Below are positions 1 to 8,338 of a stretch of DNA of 64,000 bases, one piece after another. Under the pieces are notes generated by a model. It was not told the origin of the DNA. It saw only the letters and a list, made by a program, of their open reading frames with translations, and did no database searches. The stretch comes from AP-15 sp963775875 (lineage in GTDB: Bacteria > Pseudomonadota > Alphaproteobacteria > ATCC43930 > CGMCC-115725), in NCBI GenBank assembly GCA_963775875.1, contig CAVZKP010000037.1:1-64000 (forward strand). Reading direction: 5' to 3'. Position 1 is the first letter of the stretch, and every line of letters starts with the position of its first letter. Position numbers and translations under genes: made by a program.

Positions 1-73
1 AGCGGGTGGACGGGGCGCGGCAAACCTGCGACGCTTCTGCATTCGACAAACCAGCCGCGGGGGAGGAACGAAA

Positions 74-330
74 ATGTCGATCCTGATCACATCGGCGGGA
101 CCGGGTTTATCGACCGCCGCCTGATACCGCTGCTGGCCAAGGGCGGCGAGGAGATCGCCTGCATGGACATCAATCCGCAGACCGCGGATTTCGCCGAATA
201 CGGCAAGCAGGTGCGCGTTCATGCGCTCGACGATGTCATGAAAGCGCTGAAACAGCGCCAAGCCGTCGCGAGTGATCAACCTGGCCTATCTCCTCGGCAG
301 CGATCCGCTGCGAGGAAGGTTTGCCGCTTG
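74..330 (+). pseudogene. NAD-dependent epimerase/dehydratase remnant
   Basis: The ATG at 74 follows a good ribosome site (GGGAGG at 61-66) and encodes MSILIT. A two-base insertion then breaks the frame: removing the TC near 95-97 restores GGTGFI, the dinucleotide-binding signature of the extended SDR (epimerase) family. The second frame runs through a stretch reading PLLAKGGEEIACMDI (about 121-170), where these enzymes have helix 1 and the acidic residue that follows strand 2. Near 270 the frame changes again to RVINLAYLLGSD (269-304), typical of the strand-4 region of NAD-dependent epimerases. After that the similarity stops, so more than half of the protein is missing. This is a dead 5' fragment. 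It faces the same way as the enoyl-CoA hydratase gene downstream and may once have headed that operon. Confidence 0.6.
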
Positions 331-457
331 TCGCCGACCGCTAGACTGGCGGTCAGTGACCTTACGGCGACGGCGATAGCTGTCGTTGCCTCGGGCTACA
401 TTGTCGTGGGATCGAAGGCCATCACCCGGCAATCACCAACGAAAGGCGACGCCAAAA

Positions 458-1252
458 ATGAAGCTGACATCCGGACTGGTCGGCGCGGAAGCGAAGGGTC
501 CCATCGGCTGGGTGATCTGGGACAATCCCAGCAAGCTAAACGCTCTCTCGCCCGGTATGTACGAGGACGCGTTGAGCGTGATCGAGGACTACGCCGCCGA
601 CCCCGCGATCAAGGTCGTGGTCATGCGCGGCGCCGGCCGGAAAGCTTTTATCTCTGGCGCTGATATCAAGAGTTTCGAGAAGACGCGGGCCAACGCCGAA
701 ACTGCGCGGTTGGCGCGGGAGACGACTGCCGAACTGCGGCACAAGCTGCTCGATCTGGAAAAGCCGCTGATCGCGATGATTTACGGCTATTGCCTCGGCG
801 GCGGGCTCGGCATGGCGCTGAACGCCGATTTGCGCTTCGCGTCTTCAGACGCGCGCTTCGGCATCCCGGCGGCGGTGCGCGGCGCCGCATACGGGCTGGA
901 CGGGCTGAAGTCGCTGGTTGATTTGGTCGGGCCGAGCGTCGCCAAGGACATCATGTTCTCCGCGCGGCGGTTGCACTCGGATGAAGCCTTGCGCATCGGC
1001 CTGATCAATCGTGTGGTCGACGCGGAGGAACTGGAAGACGCGACGGTCGCCTACGCGGAAACTCTTGCGGCGAACGCTCCGTTGTCGATCCGCGCGTCAA
1101 AGTTCTTCATCAACCAACTCGGCCTGGAGCGCTCGCAGAGGGACGAAGCACGCATGGATGCAATGCAGCGGCAGGCGGCGAACAGCGAAGACTTCAAGGA
1201 AGCAACGCGATCGTTCATAGAAAAGCGGAAGCCAGAGTTCCACGGGCGGTGA
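458..1252 (+). CDS. Enoyl-CoA hydratase/isomerase family protein (crotonase)
   Basis: A 264-residue protein of normal length for the crotonase superfamily, whose members act on acyl-CoA thioesters in the cytoplasm. The crotonase signature is visible as KAFISGADIKSF (first oxyanion-hole strand) followed by GYCLGGGLGMALNADLR, the helix carrying the second oxyanion NH. The glutamates used by classical hydratases are not obvious in the loop after FGIPAAVRG, so hydration is not assured; isomerase, hydrolase or decarboxylase chemistry is possible. I chose the ATG at 458 (AAAGG about 10 bases upstream) rather than the upstream ATG at 386, because homology begins at MKLTSG. It lies between an epimerase remnant and cupin/lyase genes on the same strand, suggesting a small catabolic locus. 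The substrate cannot be told from sequence. Confidence 0.85.
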   Translation: MKLTSGLVGAEAKGPIGWVIWDNPSKLNALSPGMYEDALSVIEDYAADPAIKVVVMRGAGRKAFISGADIKSFEKTRANAETARLARETTAELRHKLLDLEKPLIAMIYGYCLGGGLGMALNADLRFASSDARFGIPAAVRGAAYGLDGLKSLVDLVGPSVAKDIMFSARRLHSDEALRIGLINRVVDAEELEDATVAYAETLAANAPLSIRASKFFINQLGLERSQRDEARMDAMQRQAANSEDFKEATRSFIEKRKPEFHGR

Positions 1253-1343
1253 TCGCGGCCTTCACGCGAGCCCCAAACGGTTCAATGTGACGTAAATTAC
1301 ACCTTGCGTGCACGATGATCACTCTGTGGGAAGGAGTACGCGC

Positions 1344-1667
1344 ATGATCGTACGGATCTATACGGGTCCCGACGGCCAGACCCATTTTGAAGATCTTCCG
1401 CTGCCGGCCGAGGTTGCGCTACAGGCGGGTGCTAACCTCACGTTCCGCTCTTTCTCAGCGGAATATTTTAGCGATTGGCACACTGCGCCGCGACGGCAAT
1501 ACACCTTTATTCTCGCGGGGCAGATGGAAATCGGGATCGGCGATGGCACCGCGCGCCGGTTTGGACCGGGTGATGTGGTCCTCGCTGACGACCTCACAGG
1601 CCAGGGCCACACGACGCGCTCGGTGCGAGTTCCGCGCATCAGTGCCACTGTGCCGGTGAGCGCCTGA
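1344..1667 (+). CDS. Small single-domain cupin protein
   Basis: A 107-residue protein with cupin motif spacing. WHTAPRRQYTFILAGQMEIG corresponds to cupin motif 1, with the usual second histidine replaced (HTAPRRQ). A following segment, FGPGDVVLADDLTGQGHTT, matches motif 2 with its GPGD turn and histidine. Cupins of this size usually bind one metal and act as small dioxygenases, isomerases or sensors. The ATG at 1344 has GGAAGGAG upstream; an ATG at 1308 has no such site. It stands 91 bases after the enoyl-CoA hydratase and 111 bases before the lyase gene, all on the plus strand. The substrate is unknown. Confidence 0.75.
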   Translation: MIVRIYTGPDGQTHFEDLPLPAEVALQAGANLTFRSFSAEYFSDWHTAPRRQYTFILAGQMEIGIGDGTARRFGPGDVVLADDLTGQGHTTRSVRVPRISATVPVSA

Positions 1668-1778
1668 CACCTTCCGCGAGCATCTTGTCATGGGGCGGGG
1701 AGGCGCTGACGGCCACCCGGCACCATGACGCACCCCGCAACGCCAGGATGATTCGATTTACACACGAGGAGACTGCGT

Positions 1779-2678
1779 ATGCCAGAGCGTCTACGTATGA
1801 CGACCCGACTGAAGACCCTGTTTCAAGGGCCCGAATTATTTGTCTTAGCGGGCGGGATCAATCCCATTGGCGCGAAGATGGCGGAAGCGCTGGGCTATGA
1901 CGCCTTCTACATGTCCGGGGGCAATACCTCGGCGCACCAACTGGGCTGGCCCGACTCCGGGACCAGTATGCGCGACATGGTCGACAACGCGCGGAAAATT
2001 GTCCTGACCGCGCAGATCCCTGTCTTCGCGGATGCCGACACAGGCTACGGTGATGCTATCAGTACGCATTACACCGTGCGGGAATACATTCAGGCGGGCA
2101 TCGCCGGCGCCCACATCGAAGACCAGACGTTTCCGCCGAAATCCGGCCCCCGCCGCCGCTGTATCTCGATTGCGGAGATGGTCGGAAAGCTGCGGGCGGC
2201 GATGGATGCCAAACAGGTTCTCGACCCAGACTTCGTGATCATGGCCCGGTGCGATCTCGGCGGCGTGCCGGGCGCCAGCTTTGCGGAGATTATTGAACGC
2301 TGCCAGGCCTACAAAGCCGAAGCGCAGGTCGATGTCATCTGCCCCAATGGCTTGCGCACCTGGGAAGAGATTCAAGAGGCGATCCGCCTAATTCCCGGGC
2401 CCGTCGTTCCCCTTATTCCCGCCCATCTGTCGCCGTATCCCTCCTTACAGGCGCAGCAGGATGCCGGGGCCGCCGCGGCCTGGTTTCCCGCGCTGACCAC
2501 GATGGCGGGCTTGCAGGCTAACTGGGATTTCTTGAGTGATTTTAGGCAGCGCGGCACATTGGCCGTGGATGCGCTCCGTGCCCAGGCGGCTCAGAGCCCC
2601 TGGGGAGTCGCCAGTAATGGCCGCATTCTGGACGAGCCGCGTCTGCGCTCCATGGAGGAGATGTATCTTCCGCACTAA
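1779..2678 (+). CDS. Isocitrate lyase/phosphoenolpyruvate mutase family protein
   Basis: A 299-residue TIM-barrel protein of the ICL/PEPM superfamily, which cleaves or forms C-C or C-P bonds in 2-hydroxy- and oxo-acids. The N-terminal half reads LAGGINPIGAKMAEALGYDAFYMSGG, as in methylisocitrate-lyase-like enzymes, followed by FADADTGYGD (metal-binding aspartates, about residues 85-94) and GAHIEDQ. The catalytic-cysteine loop of true lyases (KKCGH) is replaced by PPKSGPRRRC, so the cysteine is not at its normal place. That argues against isocitrate or 2-methylisocitrate lyase activity and for oxaloacetate-decarboxylase-like or unknown chemistry. The start has CGAGGAG 7 bases upstream. It is on the same strand as the cupins on either side. 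Confidence 0.85.
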   Translation: MPERLRMTTRLKTLFQGPELFVLAGGINPIGAKMAEALGYDAFYMSGGNTSAHQLGWPDSGTSMRDMVDNARKIVLTAQIPVFADADTGYGDAISTHYTVREYIQAGIAGAHIEDQTFPPKSGPRRRCISIAEMVGKLRAAMDAKQVLDPDFVIMARCDLGGVPGASFAEIIERCQAYKAEAQVDVICPNGLRTWEEIQEAIRLIPGPVVPLIPAHLSPYPSLQAQQDAGAAAAWFPALTTMAGLQANWDFLSDFRQRGTLAVDALRAQAAQSPWGVASNGRILDEPRLRSMEEMYLPH

Positions 2679-2764
2679 GGCTGGGAAATCCTGCCCAGGC
2701 TCTTGGCAACGCGCATCGTGACGCGCCGCTGCGCCTCCCGCCGCTAGCAATACCGGAGTATGCC

Positions 2765-3527
2765 GTGGTCCTGATCGCCGATAGCATCCTCGCCCGCAGC
2801 ACCCGCCGACGCCAGACGTCGGCCGGCTGGAACACCCCCTTTATTGGCGCCAACCGCTACACCTTGCCGTCGGACGAGAAGCCGCCGGCCGACGATGCGC
2901 TGCACCCGATGGCCTTCCTGGTCGAAAAGGGTCCGGGTGCCGTCACCCGGCCGCACTTTCACCAAGCCGATCAATTCCAGGTGGTCGTCGCGGGTCGCGG
3001 CATGCTCGGTGACATGACTTCAGCGACGGTGCCGTGCATTACACCGACGCCTACTCGGCCTATGGACCGATCGTCGCCGGGAAGTCGGGCATTTGGTGGT
3101 CACCCTGCGCAACCGCTGGGACGCCGGTGCCCGGTATATGCCGGCCGAGCGGGAGGCGCTTCATGCGGCCCGCGACCGCCACCAGCACTGGGAACTCACC
3201 ACCGAGGCGATGCCGTCGGCACTTCTCGGCGAGCTGTGTGAGGCGACGGCCATTTCCTGCCGCCCGGTTCTCGAAGCGGAAGATGGGCTGGCGGGCTGGC
3301 GCTACCGGGTACCGCCTCGCACCGCTATTAACGGGGGCGCGCCGAGCGCCGGCGGTGGCCAATTCTGGCTGGTGCTGGCGGGCAACGCCGCGGTCGATGG
3401 CGGCGATCCGTTGCCGGCCAATTCCTGCATCTTCGTCGGCCCGGAGGAGCCCGCCTTTGCCGGCGCCTCGGGCCGTGTCGGCGCCGAATTGCTGTGCCTG
3501 CAATTCCGCCGCCCCGCGCGGGATTGA
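2765..3527 (+). pseudogene. Two-domain cupin protein, broken by two single-base losses
   Basis: Three consecutive reading frames together make one protein of about 254 residues. Frame 1 (from GTG 2765 to about 3010) carries a cupin core, VTRPHFHQADQFQVVVAGRG. Frame 2 (3016-3092) continues as DFSDGAVHYTDAYSAYGPIV. Frame 3 (about 3093-3527) carries the rest, including HQHWELTTEAMP and a second cupin-like half ending LLCLQFRRPARD. Adding one C after GGT near 3010 (giving GRHDFSDG) and one T in the TT run near 3095 (giving WWFTLRNR) restores one continuous frame. Both breaks are one-base deletions, so this is either a young pseudogene or a sequence error. It would have been the fourth gene of the local catabolic set. 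Function unknown. Confidence 0.65.
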
Positions 3528-3610
3528 ATCCCGCCTGCTACGGCCGCAATTGGTTCGGGCGCGCGTGGCGCAACATTCGGCCACCCCAATGAGTTTCATC
3601 GAGCAGGCTA

Positions 3611-4790
3611 GTGTGATGTGTCGTGCAAAGGCTTACAATCACACGTGGCGCGGCAGAGGCGACATTTGCAGCGCCGCTGTGCCGCGGTTGACTTTGCGGA
3701 TGATGTCGTTCGCAGATTTTGTCCAGACGAAAGGCTTCGGGTCCGCATTGTTGTGTTCGATATAATCATAGATGGCGCGTTCCAGTTGCGGCACGCTGGT
3801 CAACACCCCGCGGCGGATCCGCTCTGTGGTGATCTTGCCGAACCAGCGCTCGACCAGGTTCAGCCATGATGACGATGTCGGAATGAAATGGAGGTGGAAG
3901 CGCGGGTGCTTGGCGAGCCAATCCTTGACTTCCTGTTTTTTGTGGGTCGCGTAGTTGTCGGCAATGCAGTGGATGTCGAGAGGTTTCGGAGTGCTGCGGT
4001 CGATGGCTTTGAGAAACCTGAGAAACTCCTGATGGCGATGACGCGGCATGCCGCGCCCGATGACCGCGCCTTTCAGGACGTCAAGCGCAGCGAACCAGGT
4101 CGTCGTGCCGTGGCGCTTATAGTCGTGTGTCATGGTTCCGGCCCGTCCCTTCTTCATCGGCAGGCCGGGTTGGGTGCGGTCAAGCGCCTGAATCTGGCTC
4201 TTTTCATCGATGCAGAACACCAGCGCGTGATCGGGCGGGTTCATATAGAGGCCAACCACATCCTCCAGCTTCTCGATAAAATCGGGATCGTTCGACAGCT
4301 TGAACGTCTTGAGCAGATGCGGCTTCAAGCCGTTGGCATGCCAGACGCGCTGCACCGACGCCTTGCTGACGCCGCAGGCCCTGGCCATGCGGCTGCAACT
4401 CCACTGCGTGGCGTGCTGCGGTGCGCTTTGCGTCCGGGTGATAATCTCGGCTGTCTTGGCGGGCGTCAACGGCTGGAAACTGCGCCCGCGCGGACGGTCA
4501 TCATCAAGCGCTTTGACACCGCCTTTGGCGAAGCGCCGCCGCCAATCGATCACGGTCGGTCGCGAGGTGTTGAGTTCCCTGGCCAGCGCGTTGTTCGACT
4601 TGCCGTCCGCCGCGCCGAGAACGATCCGGGCCCGCAACGCTACCCGTTGCTCCGTCTTGCCAGACCGCAAAAGCCGTTCCAGCTCCTGTCGGGCCTCAGC
4701 GGTCACCGCCAATGCCGCGCTGCTCGCCCACATGCCGGGCAGCCTAACCCACACAACCCGTTTTGTAAAGCTTTGCGAGAGACACTACAC
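3611..4790 (-). mobile_element. IS630-family insertion sequence, complete
   Basis: The element is 1180 bases long and flanked on both sides by the dinucleotide TA (3609-3610 and 4791-4792), the target duplication typical of IS630/Tc1-mariner elements. Its ends form an imperfect inverted repeat of about 28 bases: 3611 onward starts GTGTGATGTGTCGTGCAAAG, and the reverse complement ending at 4790 starts GTGTAGTGTCTCTCGCAAAG. It holds one intact transposase gene on the minus strand. The two flanks belong to unrelated genes (cupin remnant on the left, Tn3 transposase on the right). Confidence 0.85.
3639..4754 (-). CDS. IS630-family transposase (DDE)
   Basis: A 371-residue protein. The N-terminal third is a helix-turn-helix region (NALARELNTSRPTVIDWRRR) of the kind that binds the IS ends. 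The C-terminal half is the DDE catalytic domain: FCIDEKSQIQALDRTQPGLP (first Asp; the DEKS motif is characteristic of this family), IHCIADNYATHKK (second Asp) and WLNLVERWFGKI (Glu). The frame is uninterrupted and stops 28 bases inside the left end of the element, so the copy looks potentially active. Starts at 4754 (ATG, MWVRLPGM) or a few codons later are possible. Confidence 0.93.
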   Translation of the reverse strand: MWVRLPGMWASSAALAVTAEARQELERLLRSGKTEQRVALRARIVLGAADGKSNNALARELNTSRPTVIDWRRRFAKGGVKALDDDRPRGRSFQPLTPAKTAEIITRTQSAPQHATQWSCSRMARACGVSKASVQRVWHANGLKPHLLKTFKLSNDPDFIEKLEDVVGLYMNPPDHALVFCIDEKSQIQALDRTQPGLPMKKGRAGTMTHDYKRHGTTTWFAALDVLKGAVIGRGMPRHRHQEFLRFLKAIDRSTPKPLDIHCIADNYATHKKQEVKDWLAKHPRFHLHFIPTSSSWLNLVERWFGKITTERIRRGVLTSVPQLERAIYDYIEHNNADPKPFVWTKSANDIIRKVNRGTAALQMSPLPRHV

Positions 4791-6269
4791 TAGTCTTCGA
4801 CCGCGCGCCATTGCCGGCTGCCTTCGACCCAGATGTCGCCGGCGCGCAGCCGATCGCGCAGGGCCAAGAGGGTGGCCGCCTCCCAAATTCGGCGCTCGGC
4901 GCCGACTGCGCTCAGCACGGCTTCGCGCCACGCCGGCCGGAGAAAGCTGGTCGGCAAGCTGCGCGGCCATTTTCGGCCGCCGCTTTCGTAGATCGCGTGC
5001 AATATCTCGACCGCCCGCAGCGTCGACGCGGCGGCCGGAAGCGCATGAAAGCGGAGCGATCCCAGAAACAGCGGCCCGAGACGGTGCAGCACCGGCCAGG
5101 CGCGCGTACCGAGGGCCGGGAGATCCGTTTTGTCCGGACGCGCAAGGCGTTTCGCTTCCTCGACGCTGCGCGCCAGCTTGTCCCAGCCGATCGCGGAAGC
5201 GACCGCCTCCTGCAGATCAGCACCGCTCTCCCTGGCTTCGATCAACGTCTCTCCCAGCCTGGCGAGAAGCCGCACCTTGTCGTTGATCGCGCGGGCATCG
5301 CGGATCAGGGCATCCTGCTCGCGGATTTCCGCGCGGCGGAACATCCGACCGACGGCGCGCTCAAACAGAGCAACGGTGTCGTCGGTCAGTCGCGTGATCG
5401 TGTCGAGTACCGTCGCGACCAAGGTCGCGCGGCGACGCAGCGGCGAGAGGGCCCGCAGATGCTGTGCAGTGAAACGGGCGCCCTCACGTGCAAGCTTGCG
5501 CAGGCGTTCGGGCTGAACGCTCTCGGCGCAAGCCGGATCGATGCCGATCGCGCTGAGCATGCTGCGCTGCTCCACCAGACGCGCCATAGCGCGGTAACCG
5601 GGGGCGCCGGGCGGCTGACGTGCCCAGGCCAACCGGCTGATCGATGCGCCCTCCTTTGCAGTCAACAGAGTATCGAGCGCCTCGGCCTGCGCGGAGAGTA
5701 AGCCTCGGGTCAGCTGGTGCGCGACCTGCCGCTCGGCTGACGCCATCGCGGCGGAGACCAGTCGATCGACAAGGGATGGGCCAGGCACGATCAGACGACG
5801 ACGCCGCAATTCGTCCATCAGGGTCGCCGCGATCGTCGCGGCGCTTGTCGTGGTGAGGGCTACCGGCAATAGCCAAGTGAGAAGTTTGCGACGATGCTCC
5901 GGCGTGAAGCCGACAAATCCGAAATCCGCGCGCAGGGCATCGAGTTGCTCATAGCGCGTTTGGAAGCGCGCAGCGTAGGTCGCGAGGGCTTCCGGAGTGA
6001 GTATCGACCTGGTCGGCAACAAAGCGAAGCGCCGCCGGTGGTATCAATTCGCCCGGCCGCAACAGCGGTCCCGGATATCTTAGCGCACAAAGCTGCAGGG
6101 CAAAGCCGAGCCGATTGCGATCGCGCCGCCGATGGTGGATCGCCGCAAGATCGGTGTCGATCAGGATCCAATATCGGACCAGGGTGGCCTTTTCGGTCGG
6201 CAAGGCGAACAGCTCATCGAGCTGCGCGGTCGTCGACGCACGGCGTCTCGGCATCGCGGATTGTCCCAA
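4790..6269 (-). pseudogene. Tn3-family transposase, frameshifted and C-terminally truncated
   Basis: Two overlapping minus-strand frames give the N-terminal half of a Tn3-type transposase. 5949-6269 encodes the DUF4158 start (LDELFALPTEKATLVRYWIL, then RNRLGFALQLCALRYPG). 4790-6022 continues with PEALATYAARFQTRYEQL and goes on to a segment ending VEGSRQWRAVED. One extra T near 6012 explains the shift (VDTH joined to PEAL). A full transposase is about 950-1000 residues; only about 490 remain, and the DDE catalytic domain is absent. The reading frame ends exactly at the IS630 border (stop codon at 4790-4792). The apparent start is TTG 6269, with an in-frame ATG at 6254. Confidence 0.85.
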
Positions 6270-6348
6270 ATGGAGTATAGGCTGTTCGGCACGATACGCG
6301 ACCCTGCGGGATCAAGGGATTACGCGCCGCCAAACCGGGAGAGTTCAA
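6270..6348. promoter_or_regulatory. Putative res/promoter region between divergent tnpA and tnpR
   Basis: The 79 bases between the divergent Tn3 transposase and resolvase frames are where Tn3-family elements keep their resolution site and the resolvase-repressed promoters. The two frames begin with the same nonamer TTGGGACAA, facing outward (6269 back to 6261 on the minus strand; 6349-6357 on the plus strand). This gives a symmetric inverted repeat at both gene starts. Assignment as res rests on position and symmetry; the three subsites were not resolved. Confidence 0.4.
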
Positions 6349-6991
6349 TTGGGACAACGAGCAGCTCTTTATTGCCGGGTCTCTACCGCCGATCAGCCCT
6401 GTGCCCGGCAGGAACGCGACCTGACCGCCTTCGCGGCACGTGCGGGCCACGAGGTGGTTGGCGTATTCAAGGAAACCGCCTCAGACGCAAAGTTCGACCG
6501 CGCCGAGCGCAAGAAGGTGATGGCGCTCGCGCAGCGCCGCGAAATCGATGCCGTGCTGGTGACCGAGCTGTCACGCTGGGGCCGCAGCACCCTCGATCTC
6601 CTGCACACGCTGAAAGAGACTCGAGACGCGGCGTGTATCGGTCATCGCTATGAACGGCCTGGCTTTCGACCTGTCGACACCGCACGGCCGCATGATGGCG
6701 ACCATCCTCGCCGGCATCGCCGAGTTCGAACGGGAGTTGATCCAGGAGCGCATCCGCTCCGGCTTCGCCGCCGCAAAGGCGCGCGGCAAACGCCTTGGCC
6801 GTCAGCCCGGACAGCGGCCGAAATCAGATCGCCTCGCCCCCAAGGCCCTCGCCCTCGTCGCCGCCGGGCGCAGCTATCGCCTGATCGGCCGCGAATTGGG
6901 GCTGAGCAAGAATACCGTCGCCGAGATCGTCAAACGGGCCCGGGCTGAGCGGTCACCGGCAAACGTCGAAGTTCTTCATATGTCCGCTTAG
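6349..6991 (+). pseudogene. Serine recombinase (Tn3 resolvase, TnpR-like), frameshifted
   Basis: The first frame starts at TTG 6349 (GGGAG 10 bases upstream) and encodes the resolvase catalytic domain: AALYCRVSTADQ with the nucleophilic serine, ERDLTAFAARAGHEVV, and LVTELSRWGRSTLDLLHTL with the catalytic arginine region. Near 6630 two extra bases break the frame. It resumes in the ATG 6650 frame as MNGLAFDLSTPHGRMMATIL and IAEFERELIQERIRSG, followed by a C-terminal helix-turn-helix (SYRLIGRELGLSKNTVAEIV). Rejoined, the protein is about 213 residues, close to family size. It pairs with the ruined Tn3 transposase and is probably inactive. Confidence 0.85.
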
Positions 6992-7042
6992 CGTGAATCC
7001 AGCACCCGTTCTATAGCGTGACCCCGGACCTTTCCAAAGGTG

Positions 7043-7180
7043 ATGGAGGTGGAAGACCTGCATCCGGCGGCGCGGGCGCTCGCCGCGGCAGTCGGCCCAC
7101 GCGCGGCCGAAGAAATCGATCTATCCGGGATCGACAAGGTGCGACGCTTTCCGCACGGCCTCAGGCGCCGAAGCGATTGA
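7043..7180 (+). CDS. Unrecognised small ORF (45 residues) overlapping the flavoprotein gene
   Basis: The ATG at 7043 (or GTG 7040) opens a 45-residue frame beginning MEVEDLHPAARALAAAVGP and ending VRRFPHGLRRRSD. Its TGA at 7178-7180 overlaps the probable TTG start of the next gene in a TTGA junction, an arrangement typical of translationally coupled genes. The peptide has no transmembrane segment and no cysteine or tryptophan; its tail is basic. It could be a complete small partner protein, or the C-terminal stub of a longer gene cut off at a recombination point, because an in-frame stop lies just upstream (7019-7021). I do not recognise it. Confidence 0.35.
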   Translation: MEVEDLHPAARALAAAVGPRAAEEIDLSGIDKVRRFPHGLRRRSD

Positions 7181-8289
7181 TCCGCGCCGACGTCTTGATT
7201 TTGGGCGCAGGCCCGGCCGGCGCGGCGGCCGCACTGAACCTTGCGCCGACGCGGCAGGTGGTTCTGGTCGAGCGGCGGGCCCAGGCTACGCCACGCATCG
7301 GTGAGGCGCTGCCGCCGGCCGCAGGGCGACTGCTGGCAGACATGGGTTTGTTTGAGGATTTTACTACGCAAAGCCACGCGCCTTGCTACGGCAATCGCGC
7401 GGTCTGGGGCGCAGAGACTGTACTCGAAACCGACTTCCTGCGCGACCCCGACGGCCATGGCTGGCACCTCGATCGCGCGCGGTTCGACACGTGGCTTCGT
7501 CGCATCGCCGTGGCGCGGGGTGCGCTCCTGCTGACGCCGGCACAGCTTGTTGCGATCCAACGCAGCGGCGATGGCTGGCAGGTGCGAATTGCTACAGCGC
7601 AAGGCGCGGTAGATTTGGCCGTCGGCTTCGTCATCGACGCCGGCGGGCGCGCGGCCTCACTTGCTCGCCGGCTCGGCGCTCGCCGCCGGGTTCTAGACCG
7701 GCTGGTGTGCGGCTGGGTCCACGGCTGGGCGCGACCCTTCCAGCGCGGCGCCGGCCTGACCACGGTCGAGGCGGTCGAGGATGGATGGTGGTATACGACG
7801 CCTCTTCCTGAAGGGCGCCGCGCGCTGGCCTTTTTGACGGACGCCGATCTTCCAGCCGCCAGGATAGCGCATGACAGGTCCTGTCTTGTGCAATGCGCGG
7901 CAGCCACGCGAGAAATCGGCGCGATTATTGCCGAAAGCCAATTCGTCCCGAACGGAGGCGGCTTTACCGCGGCACACAGTTCCCTCTTGGTCCCCGCTGC
8001 GGGAGAACGCTGGCTAGCGGCGGGCGATGCCAGCATGACTTTCGACCCGTTGGCAGCACAGGGACTGTTGCACGCGCTGTTCACCGGCCTAGCCGCGGCG
8101 GTGGTGACGGATGACTGCCTCTCGGGTAGTGGCGACGGGGCGCCTCGATACCGCGAGTTGATGTCCGGGATCCAGCAAGCCTATCGCCGGCATCTGGATT
8201 TCTACTATGCGAGCGAGTCTCGCTGGCCTAGGGCTCCGTTCTGGCAACGTCGGACGGAGCCGCCGCTTCCGTTGCAGGGATTGCGATAA
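7177..8289 (+). CDS. FAD-dependent oxidoreductase, LodB/QhpG/halogenase-like
   Basis: About 370 residues from TTG 7177, where homology starts (IRADVLILGAGPAGAAAALN); the frame is open from 7018, but the extra 53 residues look non-native. The Rossmann motif GAGPAG binds FAD, followed by VLVERRAQATPRIGEALPP (the IGE.LP segment shared with tryptophan halogenases and LodB). WLAAGDASMTFDPLAAQGL is the second FAD motif, and YASESRWPRAPFWQRR is a tail seen in LodB-type proteins. Known relatives hydroxylate a tryptophan in a partner protein to build quinone cofactors (LodB for LodA, QhpG for QhpC) or act on small molecules. No LodA or QhpC partner is recognisable here, so the substrate is open. It sits between Tn3 debris and a DUF736 gene, suggesting it arrived with mobile DNA. 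Confidence 0.75.
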   Translation: MIRADVLILGAGPAGAAAALNLAPTRQVVLVERRAQATPRIGEALPPAAGRLLADMGLFEDFTTQSHAPCYGNRAVWGAETVLETDFLRDPDGHGWHLDRARFDTWLRRIAVARGALLLTPAQLVAIQRSGDGWQVRIATAQGAVDLAVGFVIDAGGRAASLARRLGARRRVLDRLVCGWVHGWARPFQRGAGLTTVEAVEDGWWYTTPLPEGRRALAFLTDADLPAARIAHDRSCLVQCAAATREIGAIIAESQFVPNGGGFTAAHSSLLVPAAGERWLAAGDASMTFDPLAAQGLLHALFTGLAAAVVTDDCLSGSGDGAPRYRELMSGIQQAYRRHLDFYYASESRWPRAPFWQRRTEPPLPLQGLR

Positions 8290-8338
8290 ATCCGCCCTGC
8301 CATTCCCGCGCCTCGCAAAAAGCGTCGATGAGCGGGAA

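Noticed and set aside
7028..7041. Near-palindrome ACCTTTCCAAAGGT before the small ORF as an operator
   Set aside because: Only six-base arms, overlapping the putative ribosome site; too short to claim a regulatory role.
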